Translations under genes and position numbers: made by a program | Shown: in pieces, positions 1 to 9,778 of the stretch | Layout of the letters: each line of letters starts with the position of its first letter | Numbering within the stretch: position 1 is the first letter of the stretch | Source of the DNA: Sporosarcina quadrami | Lineage (GTDB): Bacteria > Bacillota > Bacilli > Bacillales_A > Planococcaceae | Assembly: GCF_014836615.1 (NCBI RefSeq) | Contig: NZ_JACSQN010000020.1 | Span: 1 to 42,594 of the forward strand | DNA length: 42,594 bases | Reading direction: 5' to 3' | Notes under the pieces: generated by a model | What the model saw: only the letters and a program-made list of their open reading frames with translations | Databases searched by the model: none | Told to the model about the DNA's origin: nothing

Positions 1-78
1 TTATCGTGGTTGAAAACATTTTATCATAGGGGATGGAAAATGCCTTTTCCTATTTACACAATTATATGGACTCTATCT
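1..78. other. left-edge intergenic sequence
   Basis: AT-rich sequence before the tandem repeat. Short open frames run through it into the repeat, but none has a ribosome binding site or a recognisable protein. I see no feature in it. Confidence 0.5.
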
Positions 79-294
79 CAATCTCATACAACGACCGCTC
101 AATCCATCGCCTCCCGCGCTCAATCTCATACAACGACCGCTCAATCCATCGCCTCCCGCGCTCAATCTCATACATCGACCGCTCAATCCATCGCCTCCCG
201 CGCTCAATCCCATGCATCGACCGCTCAATCCATCGCCTCCCGCGCTCAATCCCATGCATCGACCGCTCAATCCATCGCCTTCCGCGCTCAATCC
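79..294. repeat. 42-bp tandem repeat array, five copies
   Basis: Five head-to-tail 42-bp units start at 79, 121, 163, 205 and 247, and a 6-base partial unit starts at 289. Each unit is two related 21-bp halves that both begin CAATC and end CGCT, so the array is about ten degenerate 21-mers. Copies differ by a few substitutions, for example CTCATACAAC changing to CCCATGCATC. Because 42 is a multiple of three, several frames on both strands stay open and give artificial repeat proteins; none has a plausible ribosome binding site. It lies upstream of the lnr-like cluster. Function is unknown. Confidence 0.9.
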
Positions 295-390
295 TAACCT
301 ATAAAAAAATAATTACAAAAACTAATATTGCTTAACACCCTTTACTAGTTCATCATAAGACGTATAGAACAATAGAGGCGGGTATGTCAT
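295..390 (+). other. leader region of the lnr-like cluster
   Basis: AT-rich stretch between the repeat array and lnrJ. A TATAGA at 363-368 could be a -10 element, but the matching -35 (CTTTAC, 340-345) is poor. A GAGGCGGG ribosome binding site at 375-382 serves the TTG start at 391. No stem-loop stands out. Confidence 0.35.
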
Positions 391-1599
391 TTGAAGAACA
401 TGTCGTTATTTTTGTTTTCACTAATTCGTATTATTATGTTGGTCATTTTAAGCAGCTATTATTTGCAGATGATGGCTAGTGGGGAAGATTGGCGTAAAAT
501 CTATGTTGTTGTTGCTATTGTCGTATTTATAGGAAGTCACTTTACTCAAATGTCGGTTCAACGGAAGTCTATCCAAGTAGGATGCTCCATTGCTGATTTC
601 ATCGTCATTTCAGGGTTCGGGCTATTATTCCCAGAGAGCGGCTATTTGTATTTGATTTTTTATGGTGTGCTGGCAACAACCGTTTTTTTACTGTATGACA
701 AGAAAAGCGTGCATTGGGTATTTTCAATTGCATTTGTTGCCGTCTGGGCGTTGGTCAGTTGGATAATTTACGAAAAGACTAGCAGTTTTAGTATAACGAG
801 TAATATCGTAAATGCGATGTTTGTTTTTTATGGTTCTGCTGTCGGTACGTTAATACGAAACTTTCATAAATCTAAAGAGACGATTGCAGTTCAATATGAG
901 CAATTGACAGAAGCACATGATGCTTTGCAAGATGCTCATACACAGTTAAGTAAGTACGCGGAACAAGTTGAGCAACTGACCGTTGTAAGGGAGCGTACGG
1001 AAATTGCTAGGGAGATTCATGACGCGGTTGGTCATAAAATGACGGCGCTGATCGTGCAACTGCAGGTGGCTCAAGAGATGACCGGGAGAGATGCTGACAA
1101 GAGTAAAGATATTTTAACAGTCTGTGAGCAGTTGACTCGTGATTCGCTGAATGAGATTCGCCTGTCGGTGAGGACATTGAAAGAAGATAATTCAACTAGT
1201 TCATTTCAACAAAATTTAAAGGAATTACTTGACGATTTCACGTTGATGACGAATATGAAAACTCGTCTTGAGCATGAAGGTGACGTAGCTACAATTCCGT
1301 CAACATTACGGCTTACGATAAAAAGAATTATTCAAGAAGGCCTAACAAATGCAAAGAGACATGGAGATGCGGATGTCTGTGTAGTAAGTCTCCGTATCGT
1401 AGACGGAAAAGTTATGCTAGAAATAAGTGATGATGGAAGAGGACAAAAAAATGTTATACCGAACTTTGGATTGATTAACATGAAAGAACGTGTTGAAGAG
1501 CATGGTGGAGTATTTGAGATAAAGAGTGTGGAAGGGGAAGGGTTTATGATTTTAATAAGCTTTCCAATACAAGAGACAAACGTGGAGGTGGTGGGATGA
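391..1599 (+). CDS. lnrJ: sensor histidine kinase, LnrJ/YfiJ type
   Basis: This 402-residue membrane sensor kinase belongs to the NarL/DesK (HisKA_3) class. Hydrophobic segments fill residues 1-155, forming an intramembrane sensor with little extracellular sequence, followed by a coiled-coil linker at about 160-200. The phosphoacceptor is H210 in the REIHDAVGH motif. The ATPase domain shows the N-box around N320, the DDGRG box at 347-351 and a G-box at 360-368. The TTG start at 391 sits 8 bases after GAGGCGGG; an in-frame ATG at 400 is the alternative. The 4-base overlap with the next gene indicates translational coupling. In B. subtilis LnrJ (about 400 residues) senses linear polyenes such as linearmycin. 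The family call rests on order and length as well as motifs; another kinase of the same class, such as YvfT, remains possible. Confidence 0.75.
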   Translation: MKNMSLFLFSLIRIIMLVILSSYYLQMMASGEDWRKIYVVVAIVVFIGSHFTQMSVQRKSIQVGCSIADFIVISGFGLLFPESGYLYLIFYGVLATTVFLLYDKKSVHWVFSIAFVAVWALVSWIIYEKTSSFSITSNIVNAMFVFYGSAVGTLIRNFHKSKETIAVQYEQLTEAHDALQDAHTQLSKYAEQVEQLTVVRERTEIAREIHDAVGHKMTALIVQLQVAQEMTGRDADKSKDILTVCEQLTRDSLNEIRLSVRTLKEDNSTSSFQQNLKELLDDFTLMTNMKTRLEHEGDVATIPSTLRLTIKRIIQEGLTNAKRHGDADVCVVSLRIVDGKVMLEISDDGRGQKNVIPNFGLINMKERVEEHGGVFEIKSVEGEGFMILISFPIQETNVEVVG

Positions 1600-2258
1600 T
1601 CAAAGTATTAGTCGTGGACGATCAACCTTTAGTAAGGGAGGGGCTTAGTACATTACTTAGCTTGCGGCCAGAAATCGAAGTGGTTGGAATTGCGACAGAT
1701 GGGGCCGATGCTTTGACTAAATCATTGGAACTTCTTCCTCAAATTGTTCTCATGGATATTCGCATGCCCGGAGTAAATGGTGTTGAGGGGACGAGGATGA
1801 TTCGAGAACGAATGAAAGATGTAAAAGTGCTTATTTTGACGACATTCAATGATAGCGAATACATTTTGGATGCGCTTGAAGAAGGAGCGAGTGGGTATTT
1901 GTTGAAAGACATGCCGACAGATACGATTGTACAGGCGATTCTCACAGTCCATCATGGAGGAGTTGTGTTGCCTAAAGATTTTACGACACAAGTATTGGCA
2001 GAACTTCGAATAAAGCCCCAGTCTACTACAGGGCGCATTGAACAATTACCAAACAGTCTCGGGCAGCTGTCTGAACGTGAAAAGGAGGTCCTTGAACATT
2101 TAGGGAAAGGACTGAATAATAAAGAGATAGCAGAAAAGTTATTCATCACCGAAGGGACAGTAAAAAATCATGTCTCGAATCTTATACATAAACTCGAGCT
2201 GCGAGATCGTACACAAGCGGCAATTTATGCTGTACGCTATGGCAACACCATTTTCTAA
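1596..2258 (+). CDS. lnrK: response regulator, LnrK/YfiK type (NarL/FixJ family)
   Basis: A 220-residue DNA-binding response regulator and the expected partner of the upstream kinase. The receiver domain occupies about 1-120, with the acidic pair D8/D9, phosphoacceptor D54 in LMDIRMPG and conserved K104 in YLLKD. A LuxR-type helix-turn-helix covers about 154-216 ([15 protein letters not shown], then [10 protein letters not shown]). The ATG at 1596 overlaps the kinase stop by four bases, and GGAGGTGG just upstream is the ribosome binding site. Its length equals that of B. subtilis LnrK as I recall it. It probably activates the transporter genes that follow, from which it is separated by a hairpin. 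Confidence 0.8.
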   Translation: MIKVLVVDDQPLVREGLSTLLSLRPEIEVVGIATDGADALTKSLELLPQIVLMDIRMPGVNGVEGTRMIRERMKDVKVLILTTFNDSEYILDALEEGASGYLLKDMPTDTIVQAILTVHHGGVVLPKDFTTQVLAELRIKPQSTTGRIEQLPNSLGQLSEREKEVLEHLGKGLNNKEIAEKLFITEGTVKNHVSNLIHKLELRDRTQAAIYAVRYGNTIF

Positions 2259-2285
2259 TATGACTTTTCGCATAGTTGACTATTT

Positions 2286-2313
2286 AAAACGGCACATCGG
2301 TGTCGTTTTTTTT
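2286..2313 (+). terminator. intrinsic terminator or attenuator after lnrK
   Basis: AAAACGGCAC (2286-2295) pairs with GTGTCGTTTT (2300-2309) across a 4-base loop, with one G-T pair, and a run of T follows. It lies between the regulatory pair and the transporter genes, so lnrLMN probably has its own promoter or depends on read-through. Confidence 0.75.
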
Positions 2314-2390
2314 ATGCATGAAAATCTATCGCACGCTCGATGTAATGACTTTACAATCGCCATAAGATGAGAGAAGAAGGAGTGAGCGGA

Positions 2391-3323
2391 ATGTTGACAC
2401 TTATAGATGTAAAAAAGCACTTTGGCTCAAAGGATGTTATAAAAGGAGTTTCATTACAGATTGAGCGAGGTGAATCATTCGGATTGCTTGGTCCAAATGG
2501 TGCGGGAAAGTCTACGCTCATTGCGATGATCTGTGGACTTATATCGTACGACGCGGGAAGTATACAGATAGATGGGAAGCCTGTCAGTAAGCATATGCAT
2601 GCTACTAAGAAAATTATTGGAGTAGTTCCACAAGACATTGCGTTATATCCGACGATGTCTGCTATCGACAATTTGGTGTTTTGGGGAAAAATGTATGGCC
2701 TTAAAACGAAGATGGTAAAAACGCGGGCGCGAGAAGTGTTAGAGGTAGTTGGACTAACGGAACGTGCGAAGGATCGGATTGAAACCTTTTCAGGTGGGAT
2801 GAAGCGAAGGATTAATATAGGCGCTGCACTTATGCATAAACCCGAGCTTCTCATTATGGATGAACCGACAGTCGGCATCGATCCCCAATCAAGGAACCAT
2901 ATACTCGAAACCGTTAAAAAGTTGAACGAACAAGGGATGACGGTCATCTACACGAGTCACTATATGGAAGAGGTTGACTATCTTTGCAAGCGGATTGCTA
3001 TTATGGACAACGGTAAGTTGATAGCGAGCGGAACGAAAAAGGATTTAAGCAATCGATTAGCAGGTGGCACAGTGTTAAAGCTACTAATTGAGAAGATAGA
3101 ACCCGAGTTCATTGAAAAATTGAAAGTACTAAAAGGAATAGAAACTGTCATTGTTCAAACGTCAAACGAAATTCATGTGCATATGGAGACGGAAATGGAG
3201 TTAGTGTCTGAAATCATTTTACTCGCGAGCCAATTAGATGTAAAAATACGCAATATGCATTTAGAAGAAGCGAATCTTGAGACGTTATTTCTGCAACTAA
3301 CAGGGCGCACGTTGCGTGAATAG
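2391..3323 (+). CDS. lnrL: ABC transporter ATP-binding protein, LnrL/YfiL type
   Basis: A 310-residue ABC-type ATPase of the drug and lantibiotic exporter group. It has a Walker A motif GPNGAGKST, a Q-loop around VVPQD, the signature FSGGMKRR and a Walker B LLIMDEPTVGIDP, followed by an H-loop in the TSHYMEE stretch and a C-terminal extension of about 90 residues. An in-frame ATG at 2367 exists, but AAGGAG at 2377-2382 sits 8 bases before the ATG at 2391, which also gives the length of LnrL (about 311). It should energise the two downstream permeases. In B. subtilis LnrLMN protects against linearmycins and related membrane-active polyenes; the substrate here is inferred from synteny. Confidence 0.8.
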   Translation: MLTLIDVKKHFGSKDVIKGVSLQIERGESFGLLGPNGAGKSTLIAMICGLISYDAGSIQIDGKPVSKHMHATKKIIGVVPQDIALYPTMSAIDNLVFWGKMYGLKTKMVKTRAREVLEVVGLTERAKDRIETFSGGMKRRINIGAALMHKPELLIMDEPTVGIDPQSRNHILETVKKLNEQGMTVIYTSHYMEEVDYLCKRIAIMDNGKLIASGTKKDLSNRLAGGTVLKLLIEKIEPEFIEKLKVLKGIETVIVQTSNEIHVHMETEMELVSEIILLASQLDVKIRNMHLEEANLETLFLQLTGRTLRE

Positions 3324-3334
3324 GGGTGAGCATA

Positions 3335-4531
3335 GTGAAGAGCTTTTTAATCGCACGTAAAGATGTACAAATAATGTTGAAAGATAAAAAAGCCTTTCTA
3401 ATGATGATTCTGATGCCGATTGTGTTGACTGCCATTTTAGGTACCGCTTTAAAAGGAATGATGGGAGAAAGCAAAATGCCTGAAACGATTGTCGGGATTT
3501 ACACGGTAGAATCGTCGGTATTGGTTGACACTGTTATCGAATCATTAAGCGAAGAGGATTTAGCAATTACGATGAAGCAAGCTGAATCAGACAAACAATT
3601 GCAAGAGTGGATTGCACGAAAAGACGTTCATGTTGGTGTGCGTGTACCGAAAAACTGGGGTAATGATGCTACAAGAAACCGTGCGACTGTTGTACCAATT
3701 TCAGGACAGGAATCAGCAGCTACGATTATTCAACAGTTGTTTGAAGCTTTTGCTCAATCCGCGAATATAATCGCTTCATCGACGGAAAAAGTTATGGAGC
3801 AAGCGATAGCGGTTTCCATGCAAGGCAATCCGGTACAGATGGATGCCATGCAAACCGAACTTGGAGAGACGATGCAAGCTGTCATAGTTGAACAACAGGA
3901 TTATGTCACTGAAAAGTCCATTGGGGATGAAACGGTAAGTGCTATGCAATATTATGCAGCTGCGATGGGTGCAATGTTTTTATTATTCAATGCTATGCAT
4001 GGGGGAAAGACTTTTCATAGGGAACGGCAAACCGAAACGATGGCTAGAGTGTTAATGACACCAAGCTCTCCATGGTCGTTTTTAGCAGGCAAGTTCATGG
4101 GGACATTCTTTTTCGCTTTTCTGCAGTTTACAGTTTTTCTGATAGCTACTCATTTTCTGTTACAAGTGAATTGGGGTTCAAATAGTTTACAAGTCTTCTT
4201 CATCGTCTTCTTTTATTGTATTGCGGTAGCTGGTTTGTCGATGATTGTAGCCGCATTTACGACAGATGAAAAAATGGCGGATGTCGTCGGTAGTTTAGGG
4301 GTGCAAGTGTTAGCGTTGCTTGGCGGTTCGATGTTGCCACTCACTTTGTTTCCGGCTGCTCTACGAAAAATCGCAATGCTCACACCGAATTCTTGGGCTT
4401 TGGATTCATTTACATCCATTATGTCAGGTACTGACTGGTCTGCGTTGTGGATGCCGGCAACTGTTTTGCTAGGAATTGGGATACTGTCCATTCTACTTAG
4501 CATGGTTAAATTTAGACGTCAGGTTTTGTAG
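3335..4531 (+). CDS. lnrM: ABC-2 type permease, LnrM/YfiM type
   Basis: A 398-residue membrane protein with the ABC-2 permease layout: one N-terminal membrane helix (about 20-40), a large extracytoplasmic region of roughly 160 residues, then five or six helices in the C-terminal half. A GTG at 3326 also opens the frame, but AGGGGTGA at 3322-3329 is placed to serve the GTG at 3335. The preceding gene ends at 3323, so the two are tightly linked. It is similar in size and layout to the next gene, and the pair probably forms a heterodimeric exporter driven by LnrL. Calling it LnrM rather than another ABC-2 permease rests on the five-gene order. Confidence 0.75.
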   Translation: MKSFLIARKDVQIMLKDKKAFLMMILMPIVLTAILGTALKGMMGESKMPETIVGIYTVESSVLVDTVIESLSEEDLAITMKQAESDKQLQEWIARKDVHVGVRVPKNWGNDATRNRATVVPISGQESAATIIQQLFEAFAQSANIIASSTEKVMEQAIAVSMQGNPVQMDAMQTELGETMQAVIVEQQDYVTEKSIGDETVSAMQYYAAAMGAMFLLFNAMHGGKTFHRERQTETMARVLMTPSSPWSFLAGKFMGTFFFAFLQFTVFLIATHFLLQVNWGSNSLQVFFIVFFYCIAVAGLSMIVAAFTTDEKMADVVGSLGVQVLALLGGSMLPLTLFPAALRKIAMLTPNSWALDSFTSIMSGTDWSALWMPATVLLGIGILSILLSMVKFRRQVL

Positions 4532-4542
4532 GGGGTAGTGTG

Positions 4543-5691
4543 ATGAGGAAGATAGTAACGATTTGTTTATTTGAAATAAAACGCACGTTCAAAAAGAAGT
4601 CTGCATATGTTCTTATGTTTGCCATGCCGTTGCTGTTCACATTTTTATTCGGAAGTCTTTTCGGATCAAGTTCTTCTGTAGAACTTCGGATGGCGATAGT
4701 CGATGAAGACCAATCAGCTGTGGCTCGTCATATTATCAAAAGACTATTGGTAGACGAAATGATTACGTATGAAGTAGTGGCAGCCGATCAAGCGGCCATA
4801 CGATTGGAAGGACGGGAAGTGCAAGGTGTAGTCATCATAAAAGAAGGCGTTGCAGATCGGATGAGTAAAAGTCAGCCAGTAGTTGAATTTAACTATTTGC
4901 CTGGCACAGCGACGGCACCGTTACTAAAACAACAAGTGAATCAAGCGATCTCAGCTGTGGAAATTGTTGTTGTATCCGCACAGACGGCAAGCCACTATCT
5001 CCATGAGGACTGGTCGATAATTTACGACAGACTCATTCAAGATGAAGGACGCATACAAGTGTTTACAGAACAAAGGACAACAACAAACGAAGCGAACGGA
5101 TTGACCGCCATGTCGTACAGTTCCGCAGGTTTTACGGTCATGTTTGTCATGATGATGATGCTTACGATGACCGGTGTATTGATTGAGGCAAGGCAGATGG
5201 GAATCTGGTCCAGGTTATTTACAACTCCTGTTACACGTTTTCAAGTGTTGACTGGATATTTCTTATCGTTTTTCATTGTCGGCTGGATTCAATTTGGTGT
5301 TTTAATTGGCCTCTCGTCGATACTGTTTAAAGTCGAATGGGGTAATCTGTTAGCGCTACTTATTCTAATCACATCTCTACTCATTTGTGTCGTTGGTCTA
5401 GGCATTGCAATTGCCTGTCTAGCGAAAACGTCAGAACAGCAAAGTGCTTTTGGTACATTAATCATCATTTCAACATGTATGCTTGGAGGAGTATACTGGC
5501 CGATTACTATGGTGCCAGACACCATGCAGAAAATCGCGCATTTTGTTCCTCAGTCGTGGGCAATGGAAGCCTTCACGGCAGTAATAGCTGATGGAGGATC
5601 TGTCGGTGATATATGGTTGCCAATTGTCATGTTGCTCGTATTTGCAACCGTTTTTCTTTCAATCGGCTTATCAAAACTGAAATACGTGTGA
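4543..5691 (+). CDS. lnrN: ABC-2 type permease, LnrN/YfiN type
   Basis: The second ABC-2 permease of the cluster, 382 residues. It begins with a basic stretch and a membrane helix near residues 20-40, has a long extracytoplasmic loop, and ends in about five helices (roughly 190-380). GGGGG at 4531-4535 lies 7 bases before the ATG at 4543; the GTG directly before it at 4540 is less well placed. It starts 11 bases after the lnrM stop and is the last gene of the unit, its stop codon lying inside the stem of the following terminator. Its length matches LnrN (about 385). It should form the export channel with LnrM. Confidence 0.75.
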   Translation: MRKIVTICLFEIKRTFKKKSAYVLMFAMPLLFTFLFGSLFGSSSSVELRMAIVDEDQSAVARHIIKRLLVDEMITYEVVAADQAAIRLEGREVQGVVIIKEGVADRMSKSQPVVEFNYLPGTATAPLLKQQVNQAISAVEIVVVSAQTASHYLHEDWSIIYDRLIQDEGRIQVFTEQRTTTNEANGLTAMSYSSAGFTVMFVMMMMLTMTGVLIEARQMGIWSRLFTTPVTRFQVLTGYFLSFFIVGWIQFGVLIGLSSILFKVEWGNLLALLILITSLLICVVGLGIAIACLAKTSEQQSAFGTLIIISTCMLGGVYWPITMVPDTMQKIAHFVPQSWAMEAFTAVIADGGSVGDIWLPIVMLLVFATVFLSIGLSKLKYV

Positions 5692-5726
5692 CGTTTCGGG
5701 TACAATTCCCGGGCGTCACATTTTTT
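5687..5726 (+). terminator. intrinsic terminator of the lnr-like cluster
   Basis: TGTGACG...CGGG (5687-5700) pairs with CCCGGGCGTCACA (5708-5720) with a small internal mismatch, followed by TTTTTT. It contains the lnrN stop codon. Confidence 0.85.
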
Positions 5727-5759
5727 ATTGGTTAATGAACAAAGTTCACTCGTAATTGC

Positions 5760-5788
5760 TTATCATCATGACTTCCTTCATCTATAAT
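5760..5788 (+). promoter_or_regulatory. putative sigma-A promoter of yaaO-tmk
   Basis: TTATCA at 5760-5765 (4 of 6 to consensus) is followed after 17 bases by a perfect TATAAT at 5783-5788. It lies 29 bases before the yaaO start and directly after the lnr terminator. Confidence 0.5.
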
Positions 5789-5817
5789 AGAGCTATGTAA
5801 AGGAAGTGCAACGATTT

Positions 5818-7254
5818 ATGAACTTAAGCAATCGCCCGCTAGTGGAGGCGTTAAAACGTTTCAAAGAGCAACAACCGATCTCTCTTCATGTACCTGGGCA
5901 TAAGCACGGAACGCTTTCCCGCTTGCCAAACGAATTACGCGAAGCGCTCGCATATGATTTCACGGAGTTGACGGGTTTGGATGATTTACATGAAGCGGAA
6001 GGCGCCATAAAAGAAGCAGAAGATCTCCTATCAAAACTTTATCAGTCGACAAGAAGCTTTTTCCTCGTGAACGGCTCCACTGTTGGTAATCTCGCAATGA
6101 TCTATGCAATTTGTGGCCAAGGAGATACAGTAATCATTCAGCGGAATGCGCACAAATCCGTGTTCAACGCGGTGGAATTGACGGGAGCTGAACCTGTACT
6201 TATTACGCCTCATTTGGATAATCACACGCGGACTCCCGGAATTGTGGAATTAGAGCAAGTCAAAGAGGCACTAAACGCCTATCCCGAAGCAAAAGGCGTT
6301 GTGCTGACATACCCGACTTACTACGGAGTAGCGGGTGGGAATTTGAAGGGTATCATCGATTTCTGTCATGCCCGTTCAGTTCCTGTTCTCGTCGATGAAG
6401 CACACGGCGCACATTTTATCATTGGAGAACCATTCCCGAAATCCGCGATTGAGTTAGGTGCGGATGTCGTTGTACATTCCGCTCATAAGACATTGCCAGC
6501 AATGACGATGGCATCCTATTTACATGTACAATCGGAATTCATTGACGACAAAAAGATCGCCCATTATTTACAGATGTTGCAGTCGAGTAGTCCCTCTTAT
6601 GTACTCATGGCATCATTAGACGATGCAAGGGCATATGTAGCGGACTATAATGAAAAAGATAAACGACATTTTTCAATGTTACGCACACAATTTATAGAGG
6701 CGATGAAAAATCGCACGTCCTTTGAAATAATAGAGACGGATGATCCGTTAAAGTTACTTATCCGTTTGGAAGGCTATACAGGATTTGAAATACAAGAATT
6801 ACTTGAATCCAAAGGCCTCTATGCAGAATTAGCTGATCCATATCAAGTTTTGTTTGTGTTACCGTTATGGAACGGGACATCGACCTTTCCACTTGCCGAA
6901 TGGATAGCAAAAATGACTGCAGCAATCGGTATATTGGATAAAAAACGAAGTAATGGAGGCGGGATTGATCTTCCTGAATGGCCAATTGGCATTTCCACAC
7001 TTGCTTGTTCACCAGCACAATGGGCGTTTATGCAAACAGAATGGATAACGATAGAAGAATCAGTCGGGCGGATTGTGGCAAAATCGCTCATACCGTATCC
7101 GCCAGGAATCCCTCTACTCATGAAAGGCGAAAAAGTTTTAGATAGTCATTTGAAGACTCTCTTTCAGTTAGTAGAGATGGGTTCAAGATTTCATGGTGCT
7201 GATCGACTTGAAATAGGAGAGATTCTAGTAATGACAAGAGACTCGGAGGCGTAA
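5818..7254 (+). CDS. yaaO: PLP-dependent Orn/Lys/Arg decarboxylase family protein, YaaO
   Basis: A 478-residue fold-type I PLP enzyme of the Orn/Lys/Arg decarboxylase (SpeA-like) family. The N-terminal LHVPGHKHG is typical. VDEAHGAHF (192-200) holds the cofactor-contacting Asp and His, and SAHKTLPAMT carries the probable Schiff-base lysine K224. The C-terminal domain covers about 380-478. The AAGGAAGTG ribosome binding site (5800-5808) favours ATG 5818 over the in-frame GTG at 5806. In B. subtilis yaaO also lies just upstream of tmk; its exact substrate (arginine, lysine or ornithine) cannot be read from the sequence. The tmk start is only 4 bases past its stop, so the two are cotranscribed. 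Confidence 0.85.
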   Translation: MNLSNRPLVEALKRFKEQQPISLHVPGHKHGTLSRLPNELREALAYDFTELTGLDDLHEAEGAIKEAEDLLSKLYQSTRSFFLVNGSTVGNLAMIYAICGQGDTVIIQRNAHKSVFNAVELTGAEPVLITPHLDNHTRTPGIVELEQVKEALNAYPEAKGVVLTYPTYYGVAGGNLKGIIDFCHARSVPVLVDEAHGAHFIIGEPFPKSAIELGADVVVHSAHKTLPAMTMASYLHVQSEFIDDKKIAHYLQMLQSSSPSYVLMASLDDARAYVADYNEKDKRHFSMLRTQFIEAMKNRTSFEIIETDDPLKLLIRLEGYTGFEIQELLESKGLYAELADPYQVLFVLPLWNGTSTFPLAEWIAKMTAAIGILDKKRSNGGGIDLPEWPIGISTLACSPAQWAFMQTEWITIEESVGRIVAKSLIPYPPGIPLLMKGEKVLDSHLKTLFQLVEMGSRFHGADRLEIGEILVMTRDSEA

Positions 7255-7257
7255 AGT

Positions 7258-7890
7258 ATGAAAAAAGGTTTGTTTATTACATTTGAAGGTCCTGAAGGTG
7301 CAGGGAAAACGACGGTCATTGCCGAAATAGATAAAAGACTGGAGCGAATGGGTAAAGATACCGTTTTGACTCGTGAGCCAGGAGGTATCCGTATTTCCGA
7401 AAAAATCCGTTCCATCATTCTAGATAATGCTCATCAGGAGATGGACGGAAGAACGGAAGCACTTCTTTACGCAGCAGCAAGAAGGCAGCATCTTGTTGAG
7501 AAAATCATTCCTGCTTTGGCGGAAGGGAAAATTGTCTTATGTGATCGTTTCGTTGATAGTTCGCTTGCTTATCAAGGGTTTGCAAGAGGCCTTGGTATGG
7601 ACGAAGTGATGTCCATTAATCAATTCGCAATTGAAGACACGATGCCGGACTTGACGATTTTCTTTGATATCTCACCTGAAGAGGGCCTACAGAGAATAGA
7701 AGCAAATGCAGGACGAGAACAGAACCGTCTGGATAATGAAACATTGCAGTTCCACAAGAATGTATATGAAGGCTACGAACGATTGCAAGAAAAATATGCC
7801 GAGCGAATTGTAAGCATAGATGCATCCAAGCCTCTATCTGAAGTAATTGAAAATGTTTGGAAATTAATAAGTTCCCGACTCATGTCTTAA
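7258..7890 (+). CDS. tmk: thymidylate kinase
   Basis: A 210-residue dTMP kinase that converts dTMP to dTDP in the dTTP pathway. The P-loop [11 protein letters not shown] is at 9-19, TREPGG at 38-43 forms part of the substrate pocket, and the DRF motif is at 96-98 followed by SSLAYQG. The arginine-containing lid region lies near 145-155. Length fits the family (about 205-215). The start ATG follows GGAGG by a few bases and is 4 bases downstream of yaaO. It leads into the DNA replication group with darA, yaaR and holB. Confidence 0.95.
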   Translation: MKKGLFITFEGPEGAGKTTVIAEIDKRLERMGKDTVLTREPGGIRISEKIRSIILDNAHQEMDGRTEALLYAAARRQHLVEKIIPALAEGKIVLCDRFVDSSLAYQGFARGLGMDEVMSINQFAIEDTMPDLTIFFDISPEEGLQRIEANAGREQNRLDNETLQFHKNVYEGYERLQEKYAERIVSIDASKPLSEVIENVWKLISSRLMS

Positions 7891-7894
7891 CTGA

Positions 7895-8269
<375 letters not shown>

Positions 8270-8288
8270 TGAAATGAGGTGAGTTGTT

Positions 8289-8729
8289 ATGAAAGTAAAT
8301 GGAGAATACCGTACCGGGTTGGACAAAATGCGCAATGATCCGTTGAAATCACCGCAAGGAAACGCCCGGTTCGGTCAAATGGTTACAAAATCAGAGGAAC
8401 GTTTGCACGGTGAACAGATTACAAGACTGCTTGGAGATATATCGTCTGCGGGAGATCGTCTTGCACGTTCCCGGAATTTAAGGGATATGGCGAAATTCAA
8501 AATGCTTGTGCGACGGTTTTTGCAAGAATCCGTTGAATCAGGATTAGGATTGAAGCAATCCCATACATGGAACCAATACGGCGAAGGACGCCGTTTAAAA
8601 ATTGTGGAGACAATAGATGAGAAACTTATTGAGTTAGCGGAAGCATTGCTGGACGATGAGCGTACGTCTGTTGAATTACTTGGAAAAATAGGAGAAATCA
8701 AAGGACTTCTCATTAATCTATATATGTAA
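8289..8729 (+). CDS. yaaR: YaaR family protein (DUF327)
   Basis: A 146-residue, largely helical, charged cytoplasmic protein of the YaaR/DUF327 family. The typical central block includes LARSRNLRDMAKFKMLVRRF and a C-terminal segment ending GEIKGLLINLYM. No catalytic motif or membrane helix is visible. It begins 19 bases after darA with GAGGTGAG as ribosome binding site and probably belongs to the same transcript. Its cellular role is not established; the conserved position between darA and holB is the main clue. Confidence 0.85.
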   Translation: MKVNGEYRTGLDKMRNDPLKSPQGNARFGQMVTKSEERLHGEQITRLLGDISSAGDRLARSRNLRDMAKFKMLVRRFLQESVESGLGLKQSHTWNQYGEGRRLKIVETIDEKLIELAEALLDDERTSVELLGKIGEIKGLLINLYM

Positions 8730-8782
8730 CACGTGTATGCATATGCATTTGTGAAGCACGTTTACGCATTGGAGGCAAGACA

Positions 8783-9778
8783 ATGGCTACTGCCATCAAA
8801 CAGCGGCAGAAAGCTGTTGTTGAAAGATTGGAAGCGACATTTCTAAATAACCGGATTGGTCATGCCTATCTTTTTGATGGGGAAACTGGTACTGGAAAAG
8901 GGGAAGCAGCGATTCATTTCGCAAAACTTCTGCTTTGTGAACGACCGATAAATGCTGTTCCATGTGAAACATGTCATGCATGCCGACGAATTGACTCGCG
9001 AAATCACCCGAATGTTACGTTGATAGAACCTGATGGACAAGATATTAAAAAAGAGCAGATGTCTTCCTTAATTCTGCAAATGACGAAAAAAGGATATGAG
9101 CCTGGCCGGAAAATTTATATGATAGCGAGAGCGGATCGAATGAATGCCGCGGCGGCCAATACACTCTTAAAGTTTCTTGAAGAACCTGAAGGAGAAGTTA
9201 CGGCAATTCTTATGACAGATTCCTATCATTCCATTTTGCCGACTATCCAGTCACGTTGCCAACGAATCAGTTTCATTCCGCCAAGGCGGGAAGACATGAT
9301 TACTAAACTCATTGAAAACGGGATAACTGCATCCATGGCAGCGACAGTTACAATGATGACTGCAGATAGTGACAAGCAGATGGAGCTAGCAGAAAATGAT
9401 CAGTTTGCACTTACACGAAAGACAGTGTTAAAATTGATTGAAGCATCAGATCGCAATGTGAATGAAGCGCTTGTTTTTATCCAATCCGACTGGTCACCAG
9501 TAATGAAAGAAAAGGAAGACTTAGAACGTGGTCTCGATTTGCTACTCTATGCCTACCGCGATATCGTGGCGATGAAAGCGGGATTGCAGGCGGATTTGAC
9601 ATTTCCAGATCAGCAGCAGAACTTTCGAGCTCTTTCGATGAAGATGACTTATAATAGATTGTCGGATAATATGGAAGCGATATTGCAGGCGAAGAAAAAA
9701 GTGTATGCCAATATGAATCGTACACTTTTAATGGAACAACTGGTGCTCAATTTGCAGGAGGGGTTAATGCTTGTATAA
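8783..9778 (+). CDS. holB: DNA polymerase III subunit delta prime
   Basis: A 331-residue clamp-loader subunit. It contains an AAA+ domain with a P-loop-like GETGTGKGE (33-41), a zinc-binding cluster C52, C61, C64 and C67, and a sensor-1-like segment TLLKFLEEPEG near 130-140. The C-terminal collar domain follows from about 210. The start ATG is preceded by TTGGAGGCAAG. It works with DnaX and HolA to load the sliding clamp. Its last codons overlap ricT by 8 bases, so the two are translationally coupled. Confidence 0.93.
   Translation: MATAIKQRQKAVVERLEATFLNNRIGHAYLFDGETGTGKGEAAIHFAKLLLCERPINAVPCETCHACRRIDSRNHPNVTLIEPDGQDIKKEQMSSLILQMTKKGYEPGRKIYMIARADRMNAAAANTLLKFLEEPEGEVTAILMTDSYHSILPTIQSRCQRISFIPPRREDMITKLIENGITASMAATVTMMTADSDKQMELAENDQFALTRKTVLKLIEASDRNVNEALVFIQSDWSPVMKEKEDLERGLDLLLYAYRDIVAMKAGLQADLTFPDQQQNFRALSMKMTYNRLSDNMEAILQAKKKVYANMNRTLLMEQLVLNLQEGLMLV

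Noticed and set aside
79..294. CRISPR array
   Set aside because: The units are contiguous near-identical 42-mers with no unique spacers, and no cas genes are nearby.
10..335. Open frames across the tandem repeat on both strands
   Set aside because: They exist because the repeat period is a multiple of three. No ribosome binding site, no conserved protein features, and several frames are open at once.
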